From NCBI RefSeq assembly GCF_011043625.1, contig NZ_JAAKGT010000001.1:310001-374000 (forward strand): a stretch of 64,000 bases of DNA, written 5' to 3'. Of this stretch, positions 1 to 9,989 are shown one piece after another. Each line of letters starts with the position of its first letter. The first letter of the stretch is position 1. The translations under genes and the position numbers were made by a program. Origin of the DNA: Caulobacter sp. 602-2. Its GTDB lineage: Bacteria; Pseudomonadota; Alphaproteobacteria; Caulobacterales; Caulobacteraceae. The notes under the pieces are model-generated. The model was not told the origin of the DNA, did not search any database, and saw nothing but the letters and a program-made list of their open reading frames with translations.

Positions 1-662
1 TGTCGCAGACCAAGGAGCTGACCACCGCCAACGGCCTGCCCGTGGGCCAGCGCCTGAACCTGGCCACCTTCACCGCGCTGGGCGCCTATGCCTGGGACTA
101 TTCGGACAACATCCTTGACCCCCGCCGCGGCTGGCGGGTCGAGGCGCGGGCCGAGCCGACCGCCATCACCGGCGAGACCAGCCTCGTCTACATCCGCACC
201 CAGGCCCAGGGCTCGGCCTATATCCCCTTCGGCAAGGAGGCAGACACGGTGTTGGCCGGCCGCCTGAAGCTGGGCGCCATGCTGGGCGGCACCATGCCGG
301 AAGTCCCGGCCTCGCGGCGCTTCTATTCCGGCGGCGGTGGTTCGGTGCGCGGTTACTCCTACCAGGCCATCGGCCCACGCCTGTCGGACAACACGCCGCA
401 AGGCGGCCTGTCGCTGTTCGAGGGCTCGATCGAGCTGCGCCATCGGTTCACCCAGCAGTGGGGCGGGGTGGTGTTCATCGACGCCGGCGCCGTGGGAACC
501 GAGCCGACCCCGAACACCCGCGACTTCAGCGTCGGCGCCGGCTTCGGCGTCCGCTACGACCTGGGCTTCGGGCCCATCCGCGCCGACATCGCTTTCCCGC
601 TCGAGAAGCGCGAGGGCGATGCGGCATTCCAGATCTATCTCAGCATCGGGCAGAGCTTTTGA
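1..662 (+). CDS. tamA: TamA-like Omp85 outer-membrane protein, C-terminal part
   Basis: Partial: the reading frame enters from the left edge (first full codon at base 3) and ends at the TGA at 660-662. What is visible is about 219 residues of an Omp85 16-strand beta-barrel, with alternating hydrophobic/polar strands, a conserved GGGGSVRGY segment typical of the Omp85 barrel (VRGY/F motif of the inward-folded loop), and a terminal strand ending in F. Omp85 proteins insert or assemble beta-barrels in the outer membrane. The directly coupled tamB downstream identifies this one as the TamA branch rather than BamA. The N-terminal POTRA domains and signal peptide lie outside the window. Confidence 0.85.
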   Translation, partial: SQTKELTTANGLPVGQRLNLATFTALGAYAWDYSDNILDPRRGWRVEARAEPTAITGETSLVYIRTQAQGSAYIPFGKEADTVLAGRLKLGAMLGGTMPEVPASRRFYSGGGGSVRGYSYQAIGPRLSDNTPQGGLSLFEGSIELRHRFTQQWGGVVFIDAGAVGTEPTPNTRDFSVGAGFGVRYDLGFGPIRADIAFPLEKREGDAAFQIYLSIGQSF

Positions 663-3600
663 CCGACGCCGCGCCACCGCCAGAACCCGTCGAGCAAGTG
701 GCCGAAGCCGCGGCCAAGGTCGCGCGCCGCATCGGCGGCCCCGGCTGGCTGATCATCATCTCGGTGACGCTGGTGGCCATCGTCGCGCTGGTGCTGGGCG
801 TCGTTCGCTACGGCGTGATCACCCCGCAGGGCCGGGCCTTCCTCGAAGCCCGCACCAGCGGCCTGAAGCTGGGCCGCATCGGCACGCTGAAGATCGAGGG
901 CCTGTCTGGCGACATCTGGCGTGACTTCGGGGTTCGCCGGCTGACCATCTCCGACGAGAAGGGCGTCTGGCTGGAGGGCGCGGACCTGCGCGTGGTCTGG
1001 AAGCCGCGCGAGCTTTGGTGGCGGCGTTTCCACGCTGAAAGCATCGAGGCGCGGCAGGTGACCCTGGTGCGTCGTCCGACCCTTGGCCCCAAGGGCAAGT
1101 CGGGCGCCGCGCCGATCTCGGCCGATCTCGACGCCTTCAAGCTGCGGCTGGTGACCCGCCCGGCGTTCAGCAACGTCGCCGGCGATTTCGACCTGTCGGG
1201 CGCCTACGAGATGGCGCGCATGGGCGGCCAGGCCGGACGGCTGTCGGCCGCCAGCCGGCTGCACCCCGGTGATCACCTGGACCTCGTCTTCGACCTGGGC
1301 CGCGACAAGACCCTGCTGCTGACGGCCGTGGGCCGCGAGGCCAAGGGCGGCGCCCTGGCCGGAAGCCTCGGTCTTCCCGCCGATCGCCCCTTCATGCTCG
1401 ACGCCAAGGCCAATGGCACGACCGAGGCCGGCGCCTTCACCGTCAAGGCCCAGAGCGGCCAGGACGTGCCCCTGCGCGCCGGCGGCGCCTGGAACGCCCA
1501 GGGCGGTTCGGCCAGCGGTCATGTCGATCTGGCCGCCTCCAGCCACACCGATCTCTACGAGCGTATGTTCGGGGCGGCGGTGGACGTCGACGTGGTCGGT
1601 CGCAAGGCCGGCGCGCTGACCGATCTGTCGCTGAAGCTGCGGGCGCCCAACCTGTCGCTGGACGCTCGCGGTCCGACCGATCTGACCAAGCGCCGCACGG
1701 CGCCGGAAGGCGTGACCTTCTCGGCGGCCGTGAAGGATCTCTCGAAGATCACGCCGATGCCGAAGATGGGCGCGGCCAGGGCGCAGGGCGTCTTCAAGCT
1801 GGGCGACGGCGGCTTCTCGGTCGAAGGGCCGGGCGACGTGTCCAATCTGGAACTGTTCGGCTATCGCCTGGCGCGGGCCAAAGGGCCGGTCTTCGTCGGC
1901 TGGAGCAAGGGCGAACTGACCATCCGCGCCTCGGCGAGCGGCGAAGGCGGGGCCGGCGAGGGGCTTCTGGCGCCGCTGGGCCGTGCGCCCAAGGCCGACT
2001 TTGAAGGCGCGCGCCTGAAGGACGGCCGCTTCCTGATCAAGCGGGCCAAGGTGATCGCGCCCAATGTCGTGGTCGAGGCCAAGGGCGAGCGCGGCCTGCT
2101 GGGCGGTCTTTCGTTCGACGGCACGGCCAAGGTCGCGTCGCTGGCGCCGATCCGGCAGGGCATGAAGGGCTCGGCCGCCATCAAGTGGTCGGCCAGCCAG
2201 GCCCGCAACAAGCCCTGGAACTTCGACGCCGAAGCGCGGGGCGCCGGCTTCGCCAGCGGCATGGCCGAACTGGACCGCCTGCTGGGCGCCGCGCCGCGGG
2301 TTTCGGCTCGCGCGGCCTGGGACAACGGCAAGTTGTCGGTGGCCGACGGCAAGCTGGACGGCGCGGCCGCGCGCGCCCGCACCTCGGGCGTGATGAACCC
2401 CGGCGGCAATCTCGCCTTCAAGCTCGACTGGTCGGCCGAGGGGCCGTTCGGCGCGGGCCCGGTGGAGGTCAGCGGCAAGGCTTCCGGCACGGGGGCGATC
2501 ACCGGGACCCTGACCGCGCCGCGCGCCGACCTGCAGGCGGCGTTCGACAGTATCGACCTGCCGCGGCTGCCGCTGAAGGACGCCAAGCTGTCGGTGACCT
2601 TCGCCAAGCGCGCCGACGGCGGCGACGGCATGGCCGCGCTGCAGGCGACCAGCCAGTACGGGCCCGCGCGCGCCAGCACCGCCTTCGGCTTCGCCCCCGG
2701 CGGCCTGGAGCTTTCAGACCTGGACGTGGACGCCGGCGGGCTGAAGGCCGGCGGCGCGGCCTCGCTGCGCAACGGCCGTCCCGCGACCGCCGACCTGACC
2801 GTCGCCGTCGGGCCGGGCGCCTTCCTGGCCCAGGGCTCGGTGACCGGTTCGGTGAAGATTGTCGACGCGGCCGGCGGCCCGACCGCGACGCTCGACCTGG
2901 CGGCCCAGGACGTCACCGGCGGAGCGTGGAAGGTGCGCAACGCCTCGATTAAGGCCTCCGGCCCGATGGACCGCCTGCCGCTGAACCTCGACGCGCGCGG
3001 CGAAGGTCCGTCCGGACGATGGCGGCTGGCGGGTTCGGGCCTGCTGGCCCAGCAGCCCGACGACTACCTGCTGACCCTCGACGCCAAGGGGCGGATGGCG
3101 CGCACCGAGGTCTCCACCCGAGAAGCCGCGCAGATCCGCTTCGGCGGTGCACGCACCTCGGGCCGCGTGCGGCTCAATGTCGGCGACGGACGCGCCGACC
3201 TCGACCTCGACGTCGGCGGAGAGCTGGCTAATCTGCGCGCCGATCTGGTCGGCGTCAGCCTGACCGCGCTCAATCCCGACCTGACGGGCCGTATCGACGC
3301 CCGGGTCTCGATGCGTGGCCAGGGCGAGGCGCTGGACGGCGAGCTCGACGCCAACCTGTCGGGCGCCCGTGAACGCGGCGCCAAGGCCGAGCAGTCGCTG
3401 GACGCCACCATCCACGGCGACCTGCGCGACAAGGTCATGACCATCCGCGCCAGCGGCAGCAACCCGCAGGGCCTGAAGGCTGAAGCCGACCTGACCCTGC
3501 CGACCGAAGCCTCGGCCAAGCCCTTCCGACTGGCGATCGATCGCCGTCGGGCGGTGCAAGGGCGCTTCCTGGCTCAGGGCGAGATCAAGCCGTTGTGGGA

Positions 3601-4831
3601 CCTGCTGATCGGTCCCGAACGCGGGCTGTCGGGCAAGATCGACGCCGAGGGTTCGTTGGCCGGCACGCTGGCCGATCCGCGCCTGATCGGCCGCGCCTCT
3701 CTGTCGGGCGGCCGGTTCGAGGATGGTCAGACCGGCCTGCGCCTGCAGGACGTGGCGATCACCGCCAATCTCGCCGACAACGCCATCGACGTCAGCCAGG
3801 CCCAGGCCGGCGACGGCCGGGGCGGGACGGCTTCGGGCGCAGGGCGGATCAGCCTGGCGCGCGACGGCGTCGGAAGCTTCCGCCTGGATATGAAGAACTT
3901 CCAGGTGATCGACAACGAACTGGCAAAGGCCCAGGCCACCGGCCAGACGACGATCAACCGCGCCGCCGACGGCAAGGTGAAGCTGTCCGGGGCCCTGACC
4001 ATCGATCGCGCCGATGTCTCGGCCCAGTCCAAGACCCCGGCCGGCGTCGTCTCCATGGACGTCATCGAGCGCAACCGGCCGCAGGACCTGGTTCAGGGCG
4101 TCGAGATCCAGGCGCGCAAGCCCAACTCGGGCATGGCGCTGGACGTCACCCTCAAGGCTCCGCGCCGGATCTTCGTGAAGGGCAGGGGCCTGGACGTCGA
4201 GCTGTCGCTGGACGCTCATGTGGGCGGCACCACCGCCAGCCCGGTGCTGGACGGCGTGGCTCGCGTCGTGCGCGGCGAGTACGACTTCGCTGGCAAGCGC
4301 TTCGAGTTCGACGACGATGGCGTCGTGCGCCTGGCCACCCAGCTGGAACGCATCCGCCTGGACCTGACCGCCACCCGCGAGGACGACGCCCTGACGGCGA
4401 TCATCCAGGTCAGGGGCACCGCAGCCAAGCCCGAGATCACCCTGACCTCCAAGCCCGAACTTCCGCAGGACGAGGTGCTGTCGCAGGTGCTGTTCGGCTC
4501 GTCGGCCGCCCAGCTGTCACCGATCGAGGCCGCGCAGTTGGCTTCGGCCCTGGCGTCGCTGGCCGGCGGCGGCGGTTTCGACGTGATCGGCAACCTGCGC
4601 AGCTTCGCGCGGCTCGACCGCCTGGCCTTCGCCGAGAGCAGCACCGGCATGACCGTGGCCGGCGGCAAGTACGTCACCGACGACGTCTATGTGGAGATCA
4701 TCGGCGGCGGCCGCGAAGGCCCGGCCGCTCAGGTCGAATGGCGCATCCGGCGGGCGCTGTCGCTGGTCTCGCGCCTGGGCGGCGACGGCGACGCCAAGCT
4801 TTCGGTGAAGTGGCGAAAGGACTACAGGTAG
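659..4831 (+). CDS. tamB: TamB-like translocation/assembly module inner-membrane protein (DUF490)
   Basis: About 1390 residues. The start chosen is the TTG at 659, which overlaps the tamA stop (TTGA) and gives a short basic N-terminus followed by one transmembrane anchor (around residues 26-48, rich in I/V/L). No ATG precedes the anchor in a sensible place. The rest is a long repetitive AsmA/TamB-type beta-taco with many short beta repeats, and the C-terminal DUF490 region includes a PELPQDEVLSQVLFG-like stretch and a terminal barrel-like segment. TamB spans the periplasm and works with TamA; the family is linked to outer-membrane protein assembly and to phospholipid transport. Overlap with tamA implies coupled translation. 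Identity is secure as a family; the transported cargo is not visible from sequence. Confidence 0.9.
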   Translation: MTDAAPPPEPVEQVAEAAAKVARRIGGPGWLIIISVTLVAIVALVLGVVRYGVITPQGRAFLEARTSGLKLGRIGTLKIEGLSGDIWRDFGVRRLTISDEKGVWLEGADLRVVWKPRELWWRRFHAESIEARQVTLVRRPTLGPKGKSGAAPISADLDAFKLRLVTRPAFSNVAGDFDLSGAYEMARMGGQAGRLSAASRLHPGDHLDLVFDLGRDKTLLLTAVGREAKGGALAGSLGLPADRPFMLDAKANGTTEAGAFTVKAQSGQDVPLRAGGAWNAQGGSASGHVDLAASSHTDLYERMFGAAVDVDVVGRKAGALTDLSLKLRAPNLSLDARGPTDLTKRRTAPEGVTFSAAVKDLSKITPMPKMGAARAQGVFKLGDGGFSVEGPGDVSNLELFGYRLARAKGPVFVGWSKGELTIRASASGEGGAGEGLLAPLGRAPKADFEGARLKDGRFLIKRAKVIAPNVVVEAKGERGLLGGLSFDGTAKVASLAPIRQGMKGSAAIKWSASQARNKPWNFDAEARGAGFASGMAELDRLLGAAPRVSARAAWDNGKLSVADGKLDGAAARARTSGVMNPGGNLAFKLDWSAEGPFGAGPVEVSGKASGTGAITGTLTAPRADLQAAFDSIDLPRLPLKDAKLSVTFAKRADGGDGMAALQATSQYGPARASTAFGFAPGGLELSDLDVDAGGLKAGGAASLRNGRPATADLTVAVGPGAFLAQGSVTGSVKIVDAAGGPTATLDLAAQDVTGGAWKVRNASIKASGPMDRLPLNLDARGEGPSGRWRLAGSGLLAQQPDDYLLTLDAKGRMARTEVSTREAAQIRFGGARTSGRVRLNVGDGRADLDLDVGGELANLRADLVGVSLTALNPDLTGRIDARVSMRGQGEALDGELDANLSGARERGAKAEQSLDATIHGDLRDKVMTIRASGSNPQGLKAEADLTLPTEASAKPFRLAIDRRRAVQGRFLAQGEIKPLWDLLIGPERGLSGKIDAEGSLAGTLADPRLIGRASLSGGRFEDGQTGLRLQDVAITANLADNAIDVSQAQAGDGRGGTASGAGRISLARDGVGSFRLDMKNFQVIDNELAKAQATGQTTINRAADGKVKLSGALTIDRADVSAQSKTPAGVVSMDVIERNRPQDLVQGVEIQARKPNSGMALDVTLKAPRRIFVKGRGLDVELSLDAHVGGTTASPVLDGVARVVRGEYDFAGKRFEFDDDGVVRLATQLERIRLDLTATREDDALTAIIQVRGTAAKPEITLTSKPELPQDEVLSQVLFGSSAAQLSPIEAAQLASALASLAGGGGFDVIGNLRSFARLDRLAFAESSTGMTVAGGKYVTDDVYVEIIGGGREGPAAQVEWRIRRALSLVSRLGGDGDAKLSVKWRKDYR

Positions 4832-4832
4832 A

Positions 4833-4860
4833 GCCGCGCACGGCAAGGCTGTTGCGCGGC
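4833..4860 (+). terminator. Hairpin just after tamB, possible terminator
   Basis: An 8-bp perfect stem (4833-4840 with 4853-4860) around a 12-base loop starts two bases after the tamB stop codon. There is no T-run after it, so intrinsic termination would be weak. It may instead act as a 3' RNA-stability structure. Confidence 0.4.
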
Positions 4861-4942
4861 CGCCCGGTTTCCTCGCCAAAGGAAACAACGTTTTGCCCGC
4901 GTTCCCTGGACTAGGCTTTCGCCCAAGGGAGACAGCGAATCC

Positions 4943-6202
4943 ATGCGGATCGACGACGAAGATCGGGCTGTCCTGGGGAGTTTGGCCGCCGATGGGCCCC
5001 GGATGATCGACCGGGCCGTCGCTTGGTGCGCCATCAACTCGGGAAGCCGCCACATCGCGGGCCTGGAACGGCAGAGACGGGCCTTGGTCGAGGCCTTTTC
5101 CGCGCTGCCCGCGGCGCCGGCCGAGGTGCCACTGACCGCCTCGCCCGAGATCGCCAGCGATGGTCGCCAGGTCGAACAGACCCATCCGCCGGCCATCGCC
5201 GTCGTGGTGCGCCCCGAAGCAGCTGTTCAGGTCGTGCTGACCGGCCACTACGACACGGTCTATCCCGAACCCTCCGGCTTCCAGACCGTCAGCACCCGCC
5301 CCGACGGCGCCCTGCATGGTCCCGGCATCGCCGACATGAAGGGCGGCCTTTCGGTGATGCTGGGTGCGCTTGAGGCGTTCGAGCGTCATCCCAAGGCCTC
5401 CAACCTCGGCTACCGCGTGCTGATCTCGCCCGACGAGGAGATTGGCTCGATCGCCTCGGGGCCCGTCCTGTCCGACTTCGCGCGCCTGGGCCACGTGGGC
5501 CTGACCTACGAGCCGGCCCTGGCGGACGGAGCGCTTGCCAGCGTGCGCAAGGGCTCGGGCAATTTCCATATCGTGGTCCACGGCCGCGCCGCCCATGCCG
5601 GCCGCGACTTCGCCTCGGGCCGAAACGCGGTGATGGAGGCCGCACGGCTGGCCCAGGCGCTGCATGCGCTGAACGGCCAGCGCGAGGGCGTGACGCTGAA
5701 CATCGCCAAGATCGACGGCGGCGCGCCGCTGAACATGGTGCCCGACATCGCGGTGCTGCGCTTCAACGTCCGCTTTCCCTCGGCCGCGGACGCCGCCTGG
5801 CTGGAGAGCGAGATCGCCGCCGTCGTGGCCTCCACCACATCGGATGGCCTGCACGCCCACCTGCACGGCCGCATCACGCGCGGCGCCAAGCCGTTCAACG
5901 CCGCCCAGCAACGACTGTTCGGCGCGGTGAAGGAGGTCGGCGCGCTGCTGGGCCAGGACATCGCCTGGAAGCCCTCCGGCGGCGTCTGCGAAGGCAACAA
6001 CCTGTTCGCCTCGGGCCTGCCCAACATCGACAGCCTGGGCGTGCGCGGCGGCGACATCCACAGCGAGGCCGAACACGCCTGGCCGGCCAGCTTCGTCGAG
6101 CGCGCCCAGCTGTCGGCCCTGACCCTGATGAAACTGGCGAGCGGCGACATTGACGCCCACGCGATCCGCGCGGCCATGGCCGCCATGCCGGAGACCCTCT
6201 GA
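4943..6202 (+). CDS. M20-family metallohydrolase preceding the ast genes
   Basis: 419 residues. The ATG at 4943 has an AGGGAGA ribosome site upstream. The M20 (ArgE/DapE/CPG2) dinuclear-zinc pattern is visible: H102 in GHYDTV, D131 in GIADMKGG, the E165-E166 pair in SPDEEIGS, and a dimerisation (lid) domain from about 200 to 310. These enzymes hydrolyse amide bonds of N-acyl amino acids or small peptides in the cytoplasm. It is the first gene of the operon with astA (0-bp gap), astD and astB. The usual last enzyme of that pathway, AstE (an M14-type succinylglutamate desuccinylase), is not in the cluster, so this protein may supply that step. That role is inference; it could instead be a separate N-acyl amino acid hydrolase. 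Confidence 0.85.
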   Translation: MRIDDEDRAVLGSLAADGPRMIDRAVAWCAINSGSRHIAGLERQRRALVEAFSALPAAPAEVPLTASPEIASDGRQVEQTHPPAIAVVVRPEAAVQVVLTGHYDTVYPEPSGFQTVSTRPDGALHGPGIADMKGGLSVMLGALEAFERHPKASNLGYRVLISPDEEIGSIASGPVLSDFARLGHVGLTYEPALADGALASVRKGSGNFHIVVHGRAAHAGRDFASGRNAVMEAARLAQALHALNGQREGVTLNIAKIDGGAPLNMVPDIAVLRFNVRFPSAADAAWLESEIAAVVASTTSDGLHAHLHGRITRGAKPFNAAQQRLFGAVKEVGALLGQDIAWKPSGGVCEGNNLFASGLPNIDSLGVRGGDIHSEAEHAWPASFVERAQLSALTLMKLASGDIDAHAIRAAMAAMPETL

Positions 6203-7207
6203 ATGCTCGTCGTGCGTCCCGCCGGATCGGCGGATTTCGACTCCCTGATGGAACTGGCGCAGCTGTCGGGGCGGGGCTTCACCAGCCTGCCCGAGGACGA
6301 GCCCACCCTGCGTGAGCGCCTGGCTCTGTCGGAAGCCAGCTTCCAGGCCGGCGTTGCGCCGCTGGAGGCTTGGTACACCCTGATGCTGGAAGACCTGGAG
6401 ACCGGGGTCATCGACGGCGTGGCCGGGGTCAAGGCCGCCGTCGGCGTCAAGCGGCCGTTCTTCTCGTTCCGCGTCGTGACCCTGGCCCAGTCGTCGCCCG
6501 TGCTGGAGATGCGCTTCGACCACAAGGCCCTGGTGCTGGTGAACGAATGCGCGGGCTGGTCGGAGGTCGGCTCACTGTTCCTGAGGCCGGAAAAGCGCAA
6601 GGGCGGGGCGGGGCGGCTGCTGGCCCAGTCGCGCTACATGCTGATCGGTATCGAGCCGCAGCGGTTTTCCGAGATGGTGCTGGCCGAGCTGCGCGGCTGG
6701 TTCGACGAGGACGGCAGCTGTCCGTTCTGGGAGCACCTGGCCAGCAAGTTCTTCCGGCTGGAATTCGACCAGGCCGACTTGATGAGCGCCTCGACCAACG
6801 GCCAGTTCATCCTCGATCTGGCGCCCCGTCACCCGATCTATACCGAACTCCTGGCGCCGGCCGCGCGCGACGTGATCGGCAAGGTGCACCGCGACGGCGA
6901 GGCCGCCCGGGCCATGCTGGAGCGCGAAGGCTTCCGCTACCAGGGCCTCGTCGACCTGTTCGACGCCGGCCCCACCGTCGCCGCGCCGCGCGACGACATC
7001 CGCACCGTCCGTGACGCCAAGCGCCTGCGGGTGAAGCTGGGCGAAGACGCGTTCGGCGAAGAGGCCCTGATCTCGAGCACCGACGTAGCCCGCTTCCGGG
7101 CGGTGCGGGCGGCGGTGCTGATCGATGGCGAGGCGGCGATTCTGGATCGCGCGACGGCCGATGCGCTCGGCGTGGGCGAAGGCGATCATGTGCGGGTGAA
7201 GGCATGA
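6203..7207 (+). CDS. astA: Arginine N-succinyltransferase
   Basis: 334 residues, near the usual length of about 340. The protein opens MLVVRPAGSADFDSLMELA and carries the family's GRGFTSLPEDE, LFLRPEKRKGGAGRLLAQSR and PIYTELLAPAARDVIGKVH segments. It transfers succinyl from succinyl-CoA to the alpha-amino group of arginine, the first step of the ammonia-producing AST pathway. The ATG follows the upstream TGA with no gap, and the end overlaps astD by ATGA at 7204-7207. Clear family assignment. Confidence 0.95.
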   Translation: MLVVRPAGSADFDSLMELAQLSGRGFTSLPEDEPTLRERLALSEASFQAGVAPLEAWYTLMLEDLETGVIDGVAGVKAAVGVKRPFFSFRVVTLAQSSPVLEMRFDHKALVLVNECAGWSEVGSLFLRPEKRKGGAGRLLAQSRYMLIGIEPQRFSEMVLAELRGWFDEDGSCPFWEHLASKFFRLEFDQADLMSASTNGQFILDLAPRHPIYTELLAPAARDVIGKVHRDGEAARAMLEREGFRYQGLVDLFDAGPTVAAPRDDIRTVRDAKRLRVKLGEDAFGEEALISSTDVARFRAVRAAVLIDGEAAILDRATADALGVGEGDHVRVKA

Positions 7208-8652
7208 GCGGCGTGTACATCGACGGCGTCTGGAAGAGCGGGCAGGGGGCTGAAGCCGTCTCCACCGATCCGGCGACCGGCGAGGTGGTCTGGCGCGAGG
7301 CGACGGCCTCGTCGGCCGATGTCGAGGCGGCGGTGGCCGCTGCCCGCAAAGCCTTCCACCCCTGGGCCGACCTGCCGCGGGAGGCGCGCATCGCCATCCT
7401 GCGCCGCTACAAGGAGGTGCTGGTCGAGCGTACGGCGGCTTACGCCGAGGCCCTGAGCCGCGAGACCGGCAAGGCGCTGTGGGAGACCAAGGCCGAGATC
7501 GGCTCGATGGCCGGCAAGGTCGACGCCTCGATCAAGGCCTATGACGAGCGCACGGGCGTGGCCGAGAACGCCATGCCCTTCGGCCGCGCGGTGCTGCGTC
7601 ACCGGCCGCATGGCGTGATGGCCGTGCTGGGGCCGTTCAACTTCCCCGGCCATCTGCCCAATGGCCATATCGTGCCGGCCCTGCTGGCGGGCGACACCGT
7701 GGTCTTCAAGCCCTCGGAAGAGACGCCCCTGGCCGGCCAATTGCTGGTCGAGGCGCTGGAGGCCGCCGGCGTGCCGGCCGGCGTCGTCAACCTGGTGCAG
7801 GGCGGGCGGGAGGTCGGCCAGGCGCTGATCGATCAGGAGATCGACGGCCTGCTGTTCACCGGCTCGGCCCAGGCCGGAACCTTCTTCCGTCGCCATTTCG
7901 CCGACCGGCCCGACGTCATCCTGGCCCTGGAACTGGGCGGCAACAATCCGCTGGTGGCCTGGCAGGCCGGCGATCCGGCCGCCGTCGCGGCCCTGGTGGC
8001 GCAGTCGGCCTTCATCACCACCGGTCAGCGCTGCTCCTGCGCCCGCCGGCTGATCGTGCCCGACGGACCCGAGGGGCAAGCGATCATCGACGCCGTGCTG
8101 GCGCTGGTTCCGCGCCTGTCGATCGGGCCGTGGAACGGCGCCGAGCCGTTCATGGGCCCGCTGATCTCCGAGCGCGCCGCCGGCCACGCCCTGGCCGCCG
8201 CCGGTCGCATTGAAGGCCGGCGACTGCTGGAGCCTGGCCGCATCGAGGGGCTGTCGAGCGCCTTCGTCTCGCCGGGCCTGATCGACGTCACTGGCGTCGA
8301 CGTGCCGGACGAAGAGATCTTCGCGCCGGTCCTGCAGGTGCGCCGCGTTGGCTCGTTCGACGAGGCGTTGGCCGCCGCCAACGCCACCCGCTACGGCCTG
8401 TCGGCCGGCCTGGTGACCGAGAACCCGGCCCTGTGGGACCGGTTCCTGGCCCGTATCCGGGCCGGCGTCGTCAACCTCAACCGTCCGACCACCGGCGCGG
8501 CCGGAACCATGCCTTTCGGCGGTCTGGGAGCCTCGGGCAACCACCGACCCAGCGCCTATTACGCCGCCGACTACTGCGCCTATCCAGTCGCCAGCTTCGA
8601 GGCCGGGGCCGTGCTCGACACCACCGGCGACATCAAGGGCCTGCGCCCGTGA
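7204..8652 (+). CDS. astD: N-succinylglutamate 5-semialdehyde dehydrogenase
   Basis: 482 residues of the aldehyde dehydrogenase superfamily. Visible are the NAD-binding PFNFPGHLPNGHIVPALLAGD stretch (around 144-164), FTGS (219-221), the catalytic base E243 in ELGGNN and the nucleophile region TTGQRCSCARR, with C277 the likely catalytic cysteine. It oxidises succinylglutamate semialdehyde to succinylglutamate, the fourth AST step. It is joined to astA by an ATGA overlap and to astB by a GTGA overlap. The neighbours identify it as AstD rather than another aldehyde dehydrogenase. Confidence 0.93.
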   Translation: MSGVYIDGVWKSGQGAEAVSTDPATGEVVWREATASSADVEAAVAAARKAFHPWADLPREARIAILRRYKEVLVERTAAYAEALSRETGKALWETKAEIGSMAGKVDASIKAYDERTGVAENAMPFGRAVLRHRPHGVMAVLGPFNFPGHLPNGHIVPALLAGDTVVFKPSEETPLAGQLLVEALEAAGVPAGVVNLVQGGREVGQALIDQEIDGLLFTGSAQAGTFFRRHFADRPDVILALELGGNNPLVAWQAGDPAAVAALVAQSAFITTGQRCSCARRLIVPDGPEGQAIIDAVLALVPRLSIGPWNGAEPFMGPLISERAAGHALAAAGRIEGRRLLEPGRIEGLSSAFVSPGLIDVTGVDVPDEEIFAPVLQVRRVGSFDEALAAANATRYGLSAGLVTENPALWDRFLARIRAGVVNLNRPTTGAAGTMPFGGLGASGNHRPSAYYAADYCAYPVASFEAGAVLDTTGDIKGLRP

Positions 8653-9989
8653 GTTTCGCGCTGGAGGCCAATTGCGACGGCCTGGTCGGCCCGACCCACT
8701 CCTATGTCGGCCTGTCGCCGGGCAACATCGCCAGTCAGGTCAACGCCGGCCAGATTTCCGACCCGCGCGCGGCGGTGCTGGAGGGGCTGTCGAAGATGCG
8801 GCGTCTGGCCGGCTGGGGCGTGCCCCAGTTCGTGCTGCCGCCGCACGAGCGGCCGGCCGTGGCGTTCCTGAAGTCGATCGGGTTTTCCGGCTCCGACGCC
8901 GAGGTCATCGAGATCGCCTGGAAGACCGCCCCGGCCCTCGCCGCCGCCGCCTGCTCGGCCTCGCCGATGTGGGCCGCCAACGCCGCCACCGTCACGCCCA
9001 GCGCCGATACGGCGGACGGCCGCGTGCACTTCACGCCCGCCAACCTGCTGACCAACCTGCACCGCAGCCTGGAAGGCCAGCAGACGGCCCGCGCCCTGCG
9101 CCGCCTGTTCCCGGACGAGACCCGTTTCGCCGTCCACGACCCGCTGCCTGGTCAGCCCCACTTCGCCGACGAGGGCGCGGCCAACCACGTGCGGCTTTGC
9201 GCCGATCACGGCGCGAGCGGGGTAAACCTCTTCGTCTGGGGCCGCGAGGCCTGGGAGCACTGGAGCGGCGCCTATCCGGCCCGCCAGACCCGTGAGGCCT
9301 TTGAGGCGATCCAGCGCCGCCACGCCACCGCTCGCGCCGTCTTTCCCCGCCAGGGCCGCCGCGCCATCGCCGGCGGGGCCTTCCACAACGACGTGGTGTG
9401 CGTCGGCACGCGCGAGACCCTGTTCTTCCACGAAGCCGCCTTCGAGGACCGAGCCGGCATGGAAGCCGATGTTCGCCGCGCCGCGCAGGGCCTGTTCGAG
9501 CCGGTGTTCGTCGAGGTCTCCGAGGCCGACCTGCCGATCGAGGACCTGGTCAAGAGCTACCTCTTCAACTCCCAGCTTCTCGTCCTGCCCGGAGAGGATC
9601 GCCTGGTTCTGCTGGCCCCCGGCGAGACTCGCGACAATCCCCGCGCCCGCGCGGTCGCCGAGGGCCTGGTCGCGTCCAATGGTCCGATCGGCCGAGTGGA
9701 GTACGCCGACGTCCGCCAGAGCATGCGCAACGGCGGCGGTCCGGCCTGCCTGAGGCTGCGGGTGGTGCTGACCGACGAAGAACTGGCCGCCGCCAATCCG
9801 GCCCAGCGCTTCGACGCAACCCTGCACGAGCGGCTCGCCGACTGGGGAACGCGCCGCTATCGCGACCGCCTGGCGCCGGCCGATCTCGCCGATCCGGCCC
9901 TGCTGGTCGAAAGCCGCGAGGCGCTGGACGAACTGACCGCCATCCTCGACCTCGGCGGCGGCTTCTATCCATTCCAGAGGGACGGATGA
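8649..9989 (+). CDS. astB: N-succinylarginine dihydrolase
   Basis: 446 residues from the GTG at 8649, which overlaps the astD stop (GTGA). This start gives the canonical N-terminus with DGLVGPTHSYVGLSPGN. The guanidine-modifying-superfamily catalytic triad is present at nearly the positions known for the E. coli enzyme: E175 (FADEGAANH), H246 (GGAFHNDV) and C367 (GGGPACLRL). It converts succinylarginine to succinylornithine, CO2 and two ammonia, the second AST step. Its end overlaps the next gene by ATGA. The aminotransferase AstC is not in the window. Confidence 0.95.
   Translation: MSFALEANCDGLVGPTHSYVGLSPGNIASQVNAGQISDPRAAVLEGLSKMRRLAGWGVPQFVLPPHERPAVAFLKSIGFSGSDAEVIEIAWKTAPALAAAACSASPMWAANAATVTPSADTADGRVHFTPANLLTNLHRSLEGQQTARALRRLFPDETRFAVHDPLPGQPHFADEGAANHVRLCADHGASGVNLFVWGREAWEHWSGAYPARQTREAFEAIQRRHATARAVFPRQGRRAIAGGAFHNDVVCVGTRETLFFHEAAFEDRAGMEADVRRAAQGLFEPVFVEVSEADLPIEDLVKSYLFNSQLLVLPGEDRLVLLAPGETRDNPRARAVAEGLVASNGPIGRVEYADVRQSMRNGGGPACLRLRVVLTDEELAAANPAQRFDATLHERLADWGTRRYRDRLAPADLADPALLVESREALDELTAILDLGGGFYPFQRDG

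Noticed and set aside
2714..4219. 501-codon minus-strand frame inside tamB
   Set aside because: Antisense shadow of the tamB repeats; no ribosome site or recognisable motif.
3595..4914. 439-codon plus-strand frame overlapping tamB
   Set aside because: Arg/Gly/Pro-rich out-of-frame reading of tamB, typical of high-GC shadows.
4517..6523. 668-codon open frame on the minus strand across tamB and the M20/astA genes
   Set aside because: Its product is low-complexity His/Gln/Gly/Ala-rich antisense sequence with no domain, and it lies opposite clearly coding genes.
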